Source: Anaerolineae bacterium (lineage in GTDB: Bacteria > Chloroflexota > Anaerolineae > Aggregatilineales > UBA2796). Taken from it: DNA of 60,654 bases. Positions 9,407-18,040 of this stretch are shown here, piece after piece. The notes under the pieces are model-generated. The model did no database searches. It saw only the letters and a program-made list of their open reading frames with translations, and had not been told where the DNA came from. The translations under genes and the position numbers were made by a program. Position 1 is the first letter of the stretch. Each line of letters begins with the position of its first letter. The stretch spans positions 1 to 60,654 of the forward strand of contig JAHBVK010000040.1 in NCBI GenBank assembly GCA_019637555.1, given 5' to 3'.

Positions 9407-10576
9407 TCAAGCGAGTGGCGGATTCTCGGCGGTGAAGTTACCGATAGCGGTGAACTCCTCGTCGCTCAAGCCCAGCGTACTGGTCACATTGGGAATGGTT
9501 TGCAGCAAGCGGACGTACAATTCGCCGGACGGATTCATCGCCAGTTCGTTGATGAAAATGGTTGAGATCGCCTGCTGATGGTGATCAAGCCGCAGAAGTC
9601 CCGTCGGTCCCTCGAACTGAAGGTTACGCAGCGCGGCGCGGAAATTCTCTTGATCTTCACTCAGTTCGCCGCCGATTTGTTGCAGCGCCAGCAATGCCGC
9701 TTTGGTGCTGACGTAGTAACCCCACGCGAATAGGGACGGCGCAGCCAGTTTGCCATACGACCAGTAGCGTCCCGCGAATTCCTTCCAGATCGGCGTATCC
9801 AGCGCCTCGCTGACCGGACTCGCCCACGGCGTTCCCGCCAAGCGCCGCGAGAGTTCACCGCCGACGTTCAGCACCGTCTGATCCGCGAGGATCGTGCCGC
9901 CGATCAGCGGTGTGCTGCGCCCAATCGCCATGTACTGCTCCAAGAAGTTGATCGCGTCACCGCCGCCCAAGCAGACCAGAATAGCGTCGATGTCCTGCGG
10001 GATCTCTGCGATCAGGCTGCTGTAATCGGTGGTGCCCAACGGTGACCAGATGCGCTGCACGATCTGCCCGCCTGCGCGTTGATACTCCACCATGAAGCCG
10101 CCGACCTGCGCGTGCGGATAAGAGTAGTCTTCGCCCAGTGTGACGACACGCCGATAGCCGCGCTGCTCGACTACGAACCTGCCCAGCCCATAGATATGTT
10201 GTGCGCCGTTTGGTGTGAAGCTGAAGAAATTCGGCGCATGATTGGGATTATGCAGTTCAATCGATCCCGCTACGCCGTTGATAAACGTCCGATCCGGACG
10301 GGTGAGAGCGTACTCTTTGACGCCGATGCCCTCATCACCACTGACGGGACCAACCACGAAATCGACGTTCTTCTTCTCGATCAGCTTTTGCGCACCGAGA
10401 TAGGCTGTATCCGCCGTCGCATCCGTCGGCTCGGTGATCAGTTCAATCGCTTTACCGTTGATCTGTCCGCCGAATTCCTCAATCGCCATCTCGACGCCCG
10501 CTAAACTGTCCTCCCCCAGCACAGCAAACGGACCGTAAAGAATCGCCAACGCCCCAATTGTGATTTCGCCTGTCAT
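9407..10576 (-). CDS. Leucine-binding-type substrate-binding protein homologue without signal peptide
   Basis: About 389 residues with the type I periplasmic-binding fold of branched-chain amino acid/amide binding proteins (Peripla_BP_6). It shows ITIGALAILYGPFAVLGED at the start, GGQINGKAIELI, KNVDFVVGPVSGDEG and GEDYSYPHAQVGGF. Normal members have a signal peptide or lipobox. Here the fold begins right after the start, so the protein should stay in the cytoplasm, like AmiC/regulatory homologues, or be a ligand sensor. GGGAGAGA precedes the ATG at 10576, which I prefer over an in-frame ATG at 10594. No transporter genes of the Liv type are adjacent. It is divergent from the ROK regulator gene. 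Confidence 0.8.
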   Translation of the reverse strand: MTGEITIGALAILYGPFAVLGEDSLAGVEMAIEEFGGQINGKAIELITEPTDATADTAYLGAQKLIEKKNVDFVVGPVSGDEGIGVKEYALTRPDRTFINGVAGSIELHNPNHAPNFFSFTPNGAQHIYGLGRFVVEQRGYRRVVTLGEDYSYPHAQVGGFMVEYQRAGGQIVQRIWSPLGTTDYSSLIAEIPQDIDAILVCLGGGDAINFLEQYMAIGRSTPLIGGTILADQTVLNVGGELSRRLAGTPWASPVSEALDTPIWKEFAGRYWSYGKLAAPSLFAWGYYVSTKAALLALQQIGGELSEDQENFRAALRNLQFEGPTGLLRLDHHQQAISTIFINELAMNPSGELYVRLLQTIPNVTSTLGLSDEEFTAIGNFTAENPPLA

Positions 10577-10753
10577 AGTCTCTCTCCCAAGCATTACTGG
10601 AGTACCTAACGTGCCGACGCGCCTAACATCCTCAGTTGTCGTAAACTGTTTCAGCTATTAGCCTAGGCATTCCGAGTTGGCACTCTCGCACTCAGGCACT
10701 ATTTTTCAGCACTCAGCACTCGTTTTTCACTACTTTGCCGCCAAACCAGATGT

Positions 10754-10782
10754 TTGACTTGCACAAAGTTGTTACATATAAT
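10754..10782 (+). promoter_or_regulatory. Near-consensus housekeeping promoter of the ROK regulator gene
   Basis: TTGACT (10754-10759), a 17-base spacer and a perfect TATAAT (10777-10782) form a near-consensus sigma-70/sigma-A promoter. Transcription should start near 10789, inside the operator described next, and run into the regulator gene at 10873. Confidence 0.85.
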
Positions 10783-10787
10783 GATTG

Positions 10788-10812
10788 TTAGTTGGTTGGT
10801 GCAACAAACCAC
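10788..10812 (+). promoter_or_regulatory. XylR-like operator at the transcription start
   Basis: A 25-base segment beginning TTAGTTGG and continuing into GCAACAAACC matches, as I remember it, the Bacillus XylR operator at about 20 of 25 positions, including the TTAGTT left end and the CAACAAAC right arm. It covers the predicted start site of the ROK gene's promoter, the expected place for autorepression by a sugar-released ROK repressor. I saw no second copy elsewhere in the window. Confidence 0.65.
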
Positions 10813-10872
10813 CCTAAATATCACTTTGTAACTAAATTTCTATCTTGGCGGAAGTAGCCGGGGCTGGGCAAA

Positions 10873-12123
10873 ATGTCTCAGCGCGTTCCGTTCCGTACTG
10901 GCGATCAAGCGTTAGTGCGGGAAATAAACTTATCACTCATTATGAACCGTTTACATCGACATGCGCCCATTTCAAGGGCGGCGTTGGCTGAGATGACGGG
11001 GCTAAATAAAAGCACTGTCTCTAGTCTTGTAAATGAGTTGATCGCACGGAAGTTCGTGCGGGAACTCGGCGCTGTCTCGCAAAAGGGAATCGGGCGACCT
11101 TCCGTTCAACTCGAACTCAATCCACACGCAGGCTATATCGTCAGCGCGGAGATTGGCGTTGGCTTTATCTCGGTGATCTGTACCAACTTCACCGCCAACG
11201 TCTTGTGGGAGTGTCGGGAAAGCATCCCGCTTGAGCTTGGTCAGCAGCTGATCATCGAGCGCGCGCTGGCGCTGATGAATAATGCTGTCGAGGCAGGCAA
11301 GAGCGCGACTGGCACACAACCGCTGCTGGGCATCGCGTTCGGGCTGCCGGGGATCATCGACACGCGCGATGGCACACTGCTGTTCGCTCCCAACTTACGC
11401 TGGCGCAACTTGCCGATCCGTGACATTCTGCAAGAGGTCTTCCCCGGCGTCCCCATCTTCGTTGATAACGAGTCCAATCTCGGCGTTCTAGGGGAATATT
11501 TCTTTGGTGCGGCGCAAGGCTACGATGAAGTGCTTTATATCAGCGCAGGCATCGGACTTGGGGGCGCGGTGCTGCACAACGGGCAACTGCTGCGCGGCGT
11601 GACTGGCTTCGCGGGTGAGTTCGGTCACATGACGCTGTATCCCGATGGTGAAGCCTGCAACTGCGGCAATCGCGGTTGTTGGGAGACGCGCGTCAGCCCT
11701 GCTGCCATGTATCGGCATATCCGCAGGGAGATCGAACGCGGGGTGCCGACTATCCTCAGCGCTATTGCCGCCGCTGATTTGAACTTGATGCACATCGTCA
11801 ACGCGGCACAGGCAGCCGATCAGGTGGCGCTAGAGGCGCTGGAACGCCTAGGGCACGATCTTGGGATCGGCATCGCTTCGCTAGTTAACGTCTTTAATCC
11901 TGATCTCGTGCTTGTCGGTGGGGTTCTGTCGCAAGCACGAGATTTCATCATGCCAGTGGTCGAGCAAGAGATCAGGGCGCGGGCGCTAAAGTGGAGCACC
12001 GACACGGTCACACTTTTGCCCGCCAAACACGGCATCCAAGCATGTGTCATGGGTGGAGTCGCGGCGGTTTATCAAACCATGCTGAGCGTTCCCGGCAACA
12101 CCCATTTACCAGTACCCGCTTAA
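10873..12123 (+). CDS. xylR: ROK-family transcriptional repressor (XylR-like)
   Basis: A 416-residue ROK-family regulator. An N-terminal winged helix-turn-helix (about 20-80) with ISRAALAEMTGLNKSTVSSL is joined to a sugar-kinase-like fold. The ROK zinc site is complete: GEFGHM (His252) and CNCGNRGCWE (Cys262, 264, 269). The kinase-like ATP site is not needed in the regulators. With the xylO-like operator in front and a xylose isomerase gene at the end of the cluster, it most likely represses the transport and isomerase genes and itself until xylose or a related sugar binds. The binding-protein gene starts 114 bp downstream. The symbol is by analogy; the true inducer is unknown. Confidence 0.88.
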   Translation: MSQRVPFRTGDQALVREINLSLIMNRLHRHAPISRAALAEMTGLNKSTVSSLVNELIARKFVRELGAVSQKGIGRPSVQLELNPHAGYIVSAEIGVGFISVICTNFTANVLWECRESIPLELGQQLIIERALALMNNAVEAGKSATGTQPLLGIAFGLPGIIDTRDGTLLFAPNLRWRNLPIRDILQEVFPGVPIFVDNESNLGVLGEYFFGAAQGYDEVLYISAGIGLGGAVLHNGQLLRGVTGFAGEFGHMTLYPDGEACNCGNRGCWETRVSPAAMYRHIRREIERGVPTILSAIAAADLNLMHIVNAAQAADQVALEALERLGHDLGIGIASLVNVFNPDLVLVGGVLSQARDFIMPVVEQEIRARALKWSTDTVTLLPAKHGIQACVMGGVAAVYQTMLSVPGNTHLPVPA

Positions 12124-12237
12124 GCTAACCTAACAGCTATGAGACAGGGAGAGGAGGAACTGTATAACCGAGAGCTACAGCTTCAATTTCGATACAACAT
12201 TCACTCGCATTTCAATAGATTTTTCGGAGGCTACACA

Positions 12238-13569
12238 ATGTTTAAGCGTCTTACCATAGTCGTCGCTTTGATCGCCATGGTAGCAATGGGCATCAGCGCG
12301 GTACCTGCCAAAGCGCAAGTTACCGATCTCACGATCTTCTGGGCACAGTGGGCACCCGCTGACTATCTGGCGACCTTAGTCAAGGACTACGAGACCGAGA
12401 CCGGAATTAAGGTCACCGTTCGCCAAGAGCCGTGGGGCAGCTTCTTCGGTGTCGTCAAGCAAGACTGGGCTGCCAAAGCAACCTCGTGGGATATGGTTGT
12501 TGGCGACAGCCAGTGGATTGGTCAGGGTGCGACGCAGGGTCACTACGTCGATCTGACTCAATTCATGAAGGACAACGGCAACCTGCAAGACACTGTGACG
12601 CCAGCCACGCTGTCGTACTACGGTGAATATCCGGTTGGCAGTGGCACCTACTATGCGTTCCCCACCGAAGGTGATGCCAACGGTTGGGCATACCGCAAGG
12701 ACCTCTTTGAAGACCCCAAGGAAATGGAAGCCTTCAAAGCGCAGTACGGTTATGATCTGGGTATCCCCAAGACATGGCAGGAACTGGCTGACATTGCCAA
12801 GTTCTTCACCCGTAAGGATCAGGGTCTGTACGGTCTGGCGATCTACACACAGGTAGACTACGACGCCATCACCATGGGCTTCCAGAACGTATTCTTCAGC
12901 TACGGTGGCGACTACTGGGGTGCAGACTACAAGCCCGAGGGCATCGTCAACTCTGACAAGGCAATTGCTGCGTTGGAACTGTACCACGAACTGTATCAGT
13001 GCTGCTCGGCACCCGGTTTGACCAATGCCTTCTTCCAAGAAGTCAACGATGCCTACACCAGCGGTCAGGTAGCGATGGCGATGAACTACTTCGCCTTCTT
13101 CCCCGCGCTGGCGAACAAGGACACCAACAAGTTCGCTGATACGACTGGTTACTTCTCCAACCCCGCCGGTCCAGACGGTGATCGTCACGCCGCGCTCGGT
13201 GGTCAGGGCATCAGCATCAGCAACTACATCAGCGATGAGCGCAAGGCTGCCTCTGAAGCCTTCATCAAGTGGTTCGCCCAGAAGGATGTTCAGGCGAAGT
13301 GGGCACAACTCGGTGGCTACACCTGCAATATCGAAGTGTTGAACTCGCCGGAATTCCTGCAAGTTGCCCCGTACAACGCGGCATTCGCGGAGACGATGAC
13401 GTTCGTTAAGGACTTCACCAACATCCCCGAATTTGAAGACTTGCTGCCAGTGATCCAGTCGGCGCTGCAAGGCTACGTCGTCGGTGATCAGGGCACGGCA
13501 AAAGAAGCACTTGATGCTGTAGCGGAAGGCTTCACAGAGAAGCTGACCGACGCCGGTTACATCAAGTAG
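12238..13569 (+). CDS. Extracellular sugar-binding protein of an ABC transporter (family 1)
   Basis: About 443 residues, a MalE-type (SBP_bac_1) extracellular solute-binding protein. The signal peptide (about 1-26) has a basic start, a hydrophobic core and cleavage after AKA. There is no lipobox cysteine, so it may be released or held by its uncleaved helix. The mature part starts LTIFWAQWAPADYLATLVKD, typical of the family, and includes the ligand-lobe segment with WGSFF. An upstream in-frame start at 12139 would add a non-signal extension; GGAGG 8 bases before 12238 settles the start. Two permeases and two ATPases follow. The substrate is probably a pentose, oligosaccharide or polyol, given the linked isomerases. 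Confidence 0.92.
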   Translation: MFKRLTIVVALIAMVAMGISAVPAKAQVTDLTIFWAQWAPADYLATLVKDYETETGIKVTVRQEPWGSFFGVVKQDWAAKATSWDMVVGDSQWIGQGATQGHYVDLTQFMKDNGNLQDTVTPATLSYYGEYPVGSGTYYAFPTEGDANGWAYRKDLFEDPKEMEAFKAQYGYDLGIPKTWQELADIAKFFTRKDQGLYGLAIYTQVDYDAITMGFQNVFFSYGGDYWGADYKPEGIVNSDKAIAALELYHELYQCCSAPGLTNAFFQEVNDAYTSGQVAMAMNYFAFFPALANKDTNKFADTTGYFSNPAGPDGDRHAALGGQGISISNYISDERKAASEAFIKWFAQKDVQAKWAQLGGYTCNIEVLNSPEFLQVAPYNAAFAETMTFVKDFTNIPEFEDLLPVIQSALQGYVVGDQGTAKEALDAVAEGFTEKLTDAGYIK

Positions 13570-13600
13570 TCGAGCAGTCAGGTTCACAACGATAAGCAAG

Positions 13601-13627
13601 TTGGGGTGGGTGACAAGCCCACCCCAA
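13601..13627 (+). other. Intergenic hairpin between binding-protein and permease genes
   Basis: A perfect 10-bp GC-rich stem (13601-13610 with 13618-13627) and a 7-base loop, without an adjacent T run. It sits between the binding-protein gene and the first permease gene. In other binding-protein operons, hairpins at this place stabilise the upstream mRNA and reduce read-through, giving more binding protein than permease. That role is inferred here. Confidence 0.6.
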
Positions 13628-13702
13628 TAATTAGTGATTAACGATTTTTATTCGCAACGCCAACTTTCATCGATAGACAACGCAATAAAAGGCTAAGTGC
13701 TG

Positions 13703-14626
13703 ATGGCTGCTGTCACTTCTCCCCCCGGAGCAACGCAGAAGTCGGGGCGTCGTCATATGAGCGACGGCACGCTTGTCCGTTGGTTCATCCTCCCGACTCT
13801 AATTCTGCTGATCCTGTGGAATTTATTCCCGCTGTTCTACAGTTTATATCTGAGTTTCACGCGCTACGAAGCGATTTCTAACCAGCCGCCTGTATGGGTC
13901 GGTCTAGCAAACTACGCTGCGATCCTTTCGCGCAAGGAATTCTGGGCAGGTTTCGCCACGACGGGCAAATTCGCACTGCTCTCAGTAGGCATTCAAACGG
14001 TGCTGGGCTTTGGCTTGGCGATGCTGCTGCGGGCAAAGTTTAAGGGCAGCGGCATCATCACCACGCTGATCCTTGTGCCCATGATGCTCTCGCCAGTGGT
14101 CGTCGGCGTATTCTGGAAGCTGATCTACAACCCCAGTTACGGTATCTTCAACTTCTTGTTGAATCCAGCGAATCCACGCGCCGCGATTGATATGCTGCAA
14201 GCGCCTAATACAGCGTTATGGGCAGTAATCCTCGTAGATGTGTGGATGTGGACGCCGTTCGTGATGCTGCTGTGCCTCTCCGGTCTGAGCGCTATCCCCG
14301 ACTATCTATACGAAGCTGCTGCTATTGACCGCGCCAGTTCGTGGTTCCAGTTCCGCCGGATCACCCTGCCGCAGGTTGCACCGCTGCTGTTGATCGCGGT
14401 GCTGTTCCGTAGCATTGAGGCGCTCAAATCCTTCGACCTGATGATGGGTCTGACGGGTGGCGGTCCGGGCGTCACCACCGAGACGGTATCGATCAAGTTG
14501 TACCGCGTCGCTTTCAACGCTAACGACACCGGACGTTCGGCGGCGCTGGCATATATTGTGCTGATCATCGTGATCTGCATCAGCAATGTTTACATCCGCA
14601 CGCTTAACCGGATCAGAGGAGAGTGA
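13703..14626 (+). CDS. Sugar ABC transporter permease (MalF/UgpA type)
   Basis: About 307 residues with six predicted membrane helices. The first follows a short basic cytoplasmic start (GRRHMSDGTLVRWF). The ABC permease EAA loop is clear: EAAAIDRASSWFQFRRITLP at about 200-220, which docks on the ATPase. It is the first of two permeases; the second begins 4 bp after its stop, so they are co-translated as a heterodimer. The start is uncertain: GTG at 13697, ATG at 13703 or ATG at 13757 would all give a plausible N-terminus. AAGG precedes the first two. Confidence 0.9.
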   Translation: MAAVTSPPGATQKSGRRHMSDGTLVRWFILPTLILLILWNLFPLFYSLYLSFTRYEAISNQPPVWVGLANYAAILSRKEFWAGFATTGKFALLSVGIQTVLGFGLAMLLRAKFKGSGIITTLILVPMMLSPVVVGVFWKLIYNPSYGIFNFLLNPANPRAAIDMLQAPNTALWAVILVDVWMWTPFVMLLCLSGLSAIPDYLYEAAAIDRASSWFQFRRITLPQVAPLLLIAVLFRSIEALKSFDLMMGLTGGGPGVTTETVSIKLYRVAFNANDTGRSAALAYIVLIIVICISNVYIRTLNRIRGE

Positions 14627-14629
14627 CCG

Positions 14630-15628
14630 ATGGCTACCACCTTTGAGCAAGTGGGACCTAGCACTCCCGTCGTTGAGTCGATCCGCGTGGATAAGGTCAG
14701 CCCGCGCGCCCGCCTGAATGGACGTGTTCGCATTGTCATTTCGGTGATCATCGCCTTCATCATGTTAGTTCCGGTGTTCTGGATCATCCTGACGGCGTTT
14801 AAGTCACCGACGGATATTACGGCGATCCCGCCGAAATTGTTCTTCTCGCCCACGCTCTACGGCTTCGTCGGTCTACTGACCGATGATCGCTTGATGACCG
14901 ACGCGCAAACCGCTGAGAAACGCGCCTCAGGCAATCTCGGTTGGGCGGACTCGGTGATGCTGGAGTACGGACGCGAGATTACCGGACCAAGTGCCTTCGC
15001 TGGACAACTGACCAACTCGCTGATCATCGCTGGCACCTCAACGATCCTCTCGGTCGGTTTGGGCTTGCTGGCAGCGTATGCCTTCAGCCGCTTCAATATT
15101 CCCGGTTCGGGCGATCTGCTGTTCTTCATCCTGAGCACCCGTATGCTGCCGCCCGTCGTGGTGACGATCCCGATCTTCCTGATGTACCGCGCCGTCGGCT
15201 TGTACGACACACACATCGGCTTGATCCTCTTGTATACGGTGTTCAACCTGTCGTTTTCGGTCTGGCTGCTCAAGGGCTTCATCGATGAAATCCCGCGTGA
15301 GTATGAAGAAGCGGCGATGGTCGATGGTTACACGCGCTTGCAGGCATTCCGTAAGATCGTGTTCCCGCAGGCATTAACGGGCATCGCGGCGACGACAGTA
15401 TTCTGTCTGATCTTCGCGTGGAACGAATACGCCTTCTCGCTGACGCTGACTTCACAGAAGGCACGCACCGCGCCGCCAGCGATCCCGACTATTCTGGGCA
15501 GCGGTGGCATTGAATGGAATACCATCGCGGCGGGCACATTGTTGTTCCTGATCCCCGTCGTGATCGTGACCTTCGCACTGCGGCAGCATCTGCTGCGCGG
15601 TGTGACCTTCGGGGCAATTAGAAAGTGA
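14630..15628 (+). CDS. Sugar ABC transporter permease (MalG type)
   Basis: A 332-residue inner-membrane permease with six predicted helices and the EAA loop EEAAMVDGYTRLQAFRKIVF. Between helix 1 and helix 2 it has a loop of about 85 residues, longer than in classical MalG, containing a Thr/Asp-rich stretch. GGAGAG at the end of the preceding gene serves as its ribosome-binding site. It should pair with the preceding permease to form the channel. A hairpin (15643-15663) and 119 bp separate it from the ATPase genes. Confidence 0.92.
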   Translation: MATTFEQVGPSTPVVESIRVDKVSPRARLNGRVRIVISVIIAFIMLVPVFWIILTAFKSPTDITAIPPKLFFSPTLYGFVGLLTDDRLMTDAQTAEKRASGNLGWADSVMLEYGREITGPSAFAGQLTNSLIIAGTSTILSVGLGLLAAYAFSRFNIPGSGDLLFFILSTRMLPPVVVTIPIFLMYRAVGLYDTHIGLILLYTVFNLSFSVWLLKGFIDEIPREYEEAAMVDGYTRLQAFRKIVFPQALTGIAATTVFCLIFAWNEYAFSLTLTSQKARTAPPAIPTILGSGGIEWNTIAAGTLLFLIPVVIVTFALRQHLLRGVTFGAIRK

Positions 15629-15642
15629 TTTAACGATTGACA

Positions 15643-15663
15643 TCGGGGGTTTTGAACCCCCGG
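15643..15663 (+). repeat. Intergenic hairpin before the ATPase genes
   Basis: An 8-bp perfect GC-rich stem (15644-15651 with 15655-15662) around TTG, the first hairpin in the permease-ATPase gap. No T run follows. It may tune read-through into the ATPase genes or be a genome-wide palindromic repeat. Confidence 0.5.
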
Positions 15664-15747
15664 TGATTAGCGAACCAACAAAAGCGGCAACACGCAACAC
15701 GGCAAATAAGAGAGCAAGCAGAGAGCAACGCAATAGATAAATAGATT

Positions 15748-16839
15748 ATGGCAACCATTCAACTCGAACACGTAGAGAAGAAATTCGGCACCAGTTACGC
15801 CGTGCAGCCGATGGATTTGACCATCAACGACGGCGAATTTCTGGTGCTATTGGGACCATCCGGCTGCGGCAAAACCACGACGCTGCGGATGATCTCCGGT
15901 TTGGAGACGGTCACGGGCGGCAAGATCAAGCTGAACGGACGCGATGTGACGTGGGTACATCCGAGCGAACGCGACATCGCCTTCGTGTTCCAATTCTTCG
16001 CGCTGTACCCCAATATGTCCGCCCGCGATAACGTGGCGTTCCCGCTACAAGCACAGAAAGTGCCAGTAGATGAGGTCAAGAAGCGCGTCGATGATGCTAT
16101 CGAACTGTTGCAGATCGGGCATCTGGCGAATTTGCGCCCCGGTTCGCTCAGTTCTGGCGATCAGCAGCGCGTGGCGTTGGCGCGGGCGTTGGTGCGCCAG
16201 CCAGCCGCCTTCCTGATGGATGAGCCACTCGGCGCACTTGATGCTGATTTCCGCGAAACGATGCGTGCGGAGATCAAACGGCTGCACATCGCCAAGAAAG
16301 CGACAACGGTATACGTCACGCACGACCAGATCGAAGCGATGGCGATGAGTGACCGCATTGTGGTCATGTCCAACGCCGTCGTGCAGCAGGTGGGCACGCC
16401 CGCCGAGGTTTATCACAGCCCATCGAATCTGTTCGTGGCGCGGTTCATCGGTAGTCCGGGCATGAATCTGCTCACGGGACAGTACCATGATGGCATTCTG
16501 ACGCTGCCCGGCGCGAATCGCTTCCCCGTACCGGACGACTGGAAAAAGGCGCTCACGCGTGAACTTTCCAGCGCGGGCGGCGAAGTTATCCTTGGTTTCC
16601 GTCCTGAGGCGGTGCAAGTAAGTTCGTTGGGTTCGATTGAGGCGGAAGTCTACGCCAGCGATCTGTACGGCGGCTTCGCCATGCTGCATCTGGAATTAGG
16701 TGCCAGCAACATCGTCCATGCGCGCGCCAGCCGCCACACCAGCTATCCCATCGGCACGCAGATCAAATTTACGCTTGATCCGAGCATGATACGCTTCTTC
16801 AATCCCAAGACCGAACTCTCGATCCGGAAGGAGGCGTAA
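15748..16839 (+). CDS. Sugar ABC transporter ATP-binding protein (UgpC/MalK type), first copy
   Basis: A 363-residue ATPase with Walker A GPSGCGKTT (36-44), Q-loop FQFFALYPNM, a signature LSSGDQQRV near 134 in place of LSGGQ, Walker B FLMDEP (155-160), D-loop and H-loop VTHDQ. A C-terminal TOBE/OB regulatory domain (about 240-355) is typical of the CUT1 sugar transporters. It is followed 3 bp later by a second, different ATPase, so the transporter probably uses a heterodimeric ATPase, as in some glycerol and sugar-alcohol systems. No clear ribosome-binding site is seen at the start. Confidence 0.92.
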   Translation: MATIQLEHVEKKFGTSYAVQPMDLTINDGEFLVLLGPSGCGKTTTLRMISGLETVTGGKIKLNGRDVTWVHPSERDIAFVFQFFALYPNMSARDNVAFPLQAQKVPVDEVKKRVDDAIELLQIGHLANLRPGSLSSGDQQRVALARALVRQPAAFLMDEPLGALDADFRETMRAEIKRLHIAKKATTVYVTHDQIEAMAMSDRIVVMSNAVVQQVGTPAEVYHSPSNLFVARFIGSPGMNLLTGQYHDGILTLPGANRFPVPDDWKKALTRELSSAGGEVILGFRPEAVQVSSLGSIEAEVYASDLYGGFAMLHLELGASNIVHARASRHTSYPIGTQIKFTLDPSMIRFFNPKTELSIRKEA

Positions 16840-16842
16840 TCC

Positions 16843-17898
16843 ATGAGCAACATCCGACTCGAAAACGTGACCAAGCGATTCAAGCAAACCACCGCGCTGG
16901 ATGATGTTAGTTTCGACATCAAGGATGGCGAGTTCTTCGTGCTGCTCGGTCCGACGGGCGCGGGCAAGACGACCACTCTGCGCGTGATCGCCGGACTGGA
17001 GAAGCCAGAAGCGGGTACGGTGCTGTTCGATGCCGAACCCGTCAACGATTTGCAACCTGCGGATCGTGACGTAGCGTTCGTGTTCCAGCAATATTCGCTG
17101 TATCCCACCATGTCGGTGTTCGACAATCTAGCGTTCCCGCTGCGCTCCCCGATCCGCAAGATCGATGAGGCAGAGATCAAGGGACGGGTGACCAAAGCGG
17201 CGGAACTGTTACGCATCACGCATCTGCTGGAGCGTAAGACGGTCAAACTCTCCGGCGGTGAGATGCAGCGCGTGTCCATCGGACGTGCTATCGTGCGTAA
17301 TCCGCGTATTTTCCTGATGGATGAGCCGCTATCTAATCTTGACGCCAAGCTGCGCGAATCGCTGCGCGTGGAACTGAAGCACATCCAGAAAACGCAGAGC
17401 AGCACCACACTGTTCGTCACGCATGACCAGATCGAGGCGCTGACGATGGCGGATCGCATCGGCGTGCTGAAAGAAGGCAAGATCATTCAGGTGGGCACAC
17501 CCATCGACATCTATGATCGCCCGGCTACGACGTTTGTGGCGCAGTTAGTGGGCACGCCGCGCATCAATCTGCATCGCGCTAGCCGTGACAATGGATCGAT
17601 CCGTATTGACGGCAGCGAGGTCAAGGTCGGCGCACCAGATCACGATCTGCCGGGCAGCTTCACGCTGGGCATCCGACCTGAAGACGTGAAGATCAACAGT
17701 GCTGGCAGCATCGCCGGACAGGTGGCGTTGATCGAGCCGCTGGGCGTGGAAACAGTAGTGCACCTCCGCAGTGGCGATAAAGTACTGTTGAGCATCCAGT
17801 CCGGTTTGACCGATCTTCACATTGGTGAGCAGGTGCGCTTCGATGTGGAGCGCGAACGCCTGCACTACTTCGATGATCAGGGGACGAGGATCGGGTAG
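16843..17898 (+). CDS. Sugar ABC transporter ATP-binding protein, second copy
   Basis: A 351-residue ATPase with Walker A GPTGAGKTT (36-44), signature LSGGEMQRV, Walker B IFLMDEP, H-loop VTHDQ and a C-terminal TOBE domain. Unlike its neighbour it keeps a nearly canonical signature, so in a heterodimer the two ATP sites would not be equivalent. GGAGG, inside the last codons of the preceding gene, drives its ATG only 3 bp after that stop. Palindromic repeats begin 4 bp after its own stop codon. Confidence 0.92.
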   Translation: MSNIRLENVTKRFKQTTALDDVSFDIKDGEFFVLLGPTGAGKTTTLRVIAGLEKPEAGTVLFDAEPVNDLQPADRDVAFVFQQYSLYPTMSVFDNLAFPLRSPIRKIDEAEIKGRVTKAAELLRITHLLERKTVKLSGGEMQRVSIGRAIVRNPRIFLMDEPLSNLDAKLRESLRVELKHIQKTQSSTTLFVTHDQIEALTMADRIGVLKEGKIIQVGTPIDIYDRPATTFVAQLVGTPRINLHRASRDNGSIRIDGSEVKVGAPDHDLPGSFTLGIRPEDVKINSAGSIAGQVALIEPLGVETVVHLRSGDKVLLSIQSGLTDLHIGEQVRFDVERERLHYFDDQGTRIG

Positions 17899-17901
17899 AG
17901 G

Positions 17902-17981
17902 TTTACCTCACCCCCAGCCCCTCTCCGTCAACGGAGAGGGGAGACGGTAGGGATGACCTGTTGAGGTGACGATGACCGAGA
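17902..17981 (+). repeat. Extra 5' copy of the DUF559 element end
   Basis: These 80 bases match 18041-18120 with only three differences, including the 42-bp terminal repeat, the spacer and the first codons of the DUF559 gene. The reading frame then stops within a few codons. It is therefore a truncated tandem copy of the left end of the element. Confidence 0.85.
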
Positions 17982-18040
17982 ACAGCAGGTAGTGAGGCAG
18001 TGTAGTGAGCGATCTCTGTGTTGTGAACGTTGGGCTGGGA

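Noticed and set aside
12376..13599. Long open frame (407 codons) on the minus strand
   Set aside because: It lies entirely over the sugar-binding-protein gene in a GC-biased antisense frame. The plus-strand gene has a signal peptide, family motifs and a ribosome-binding site.
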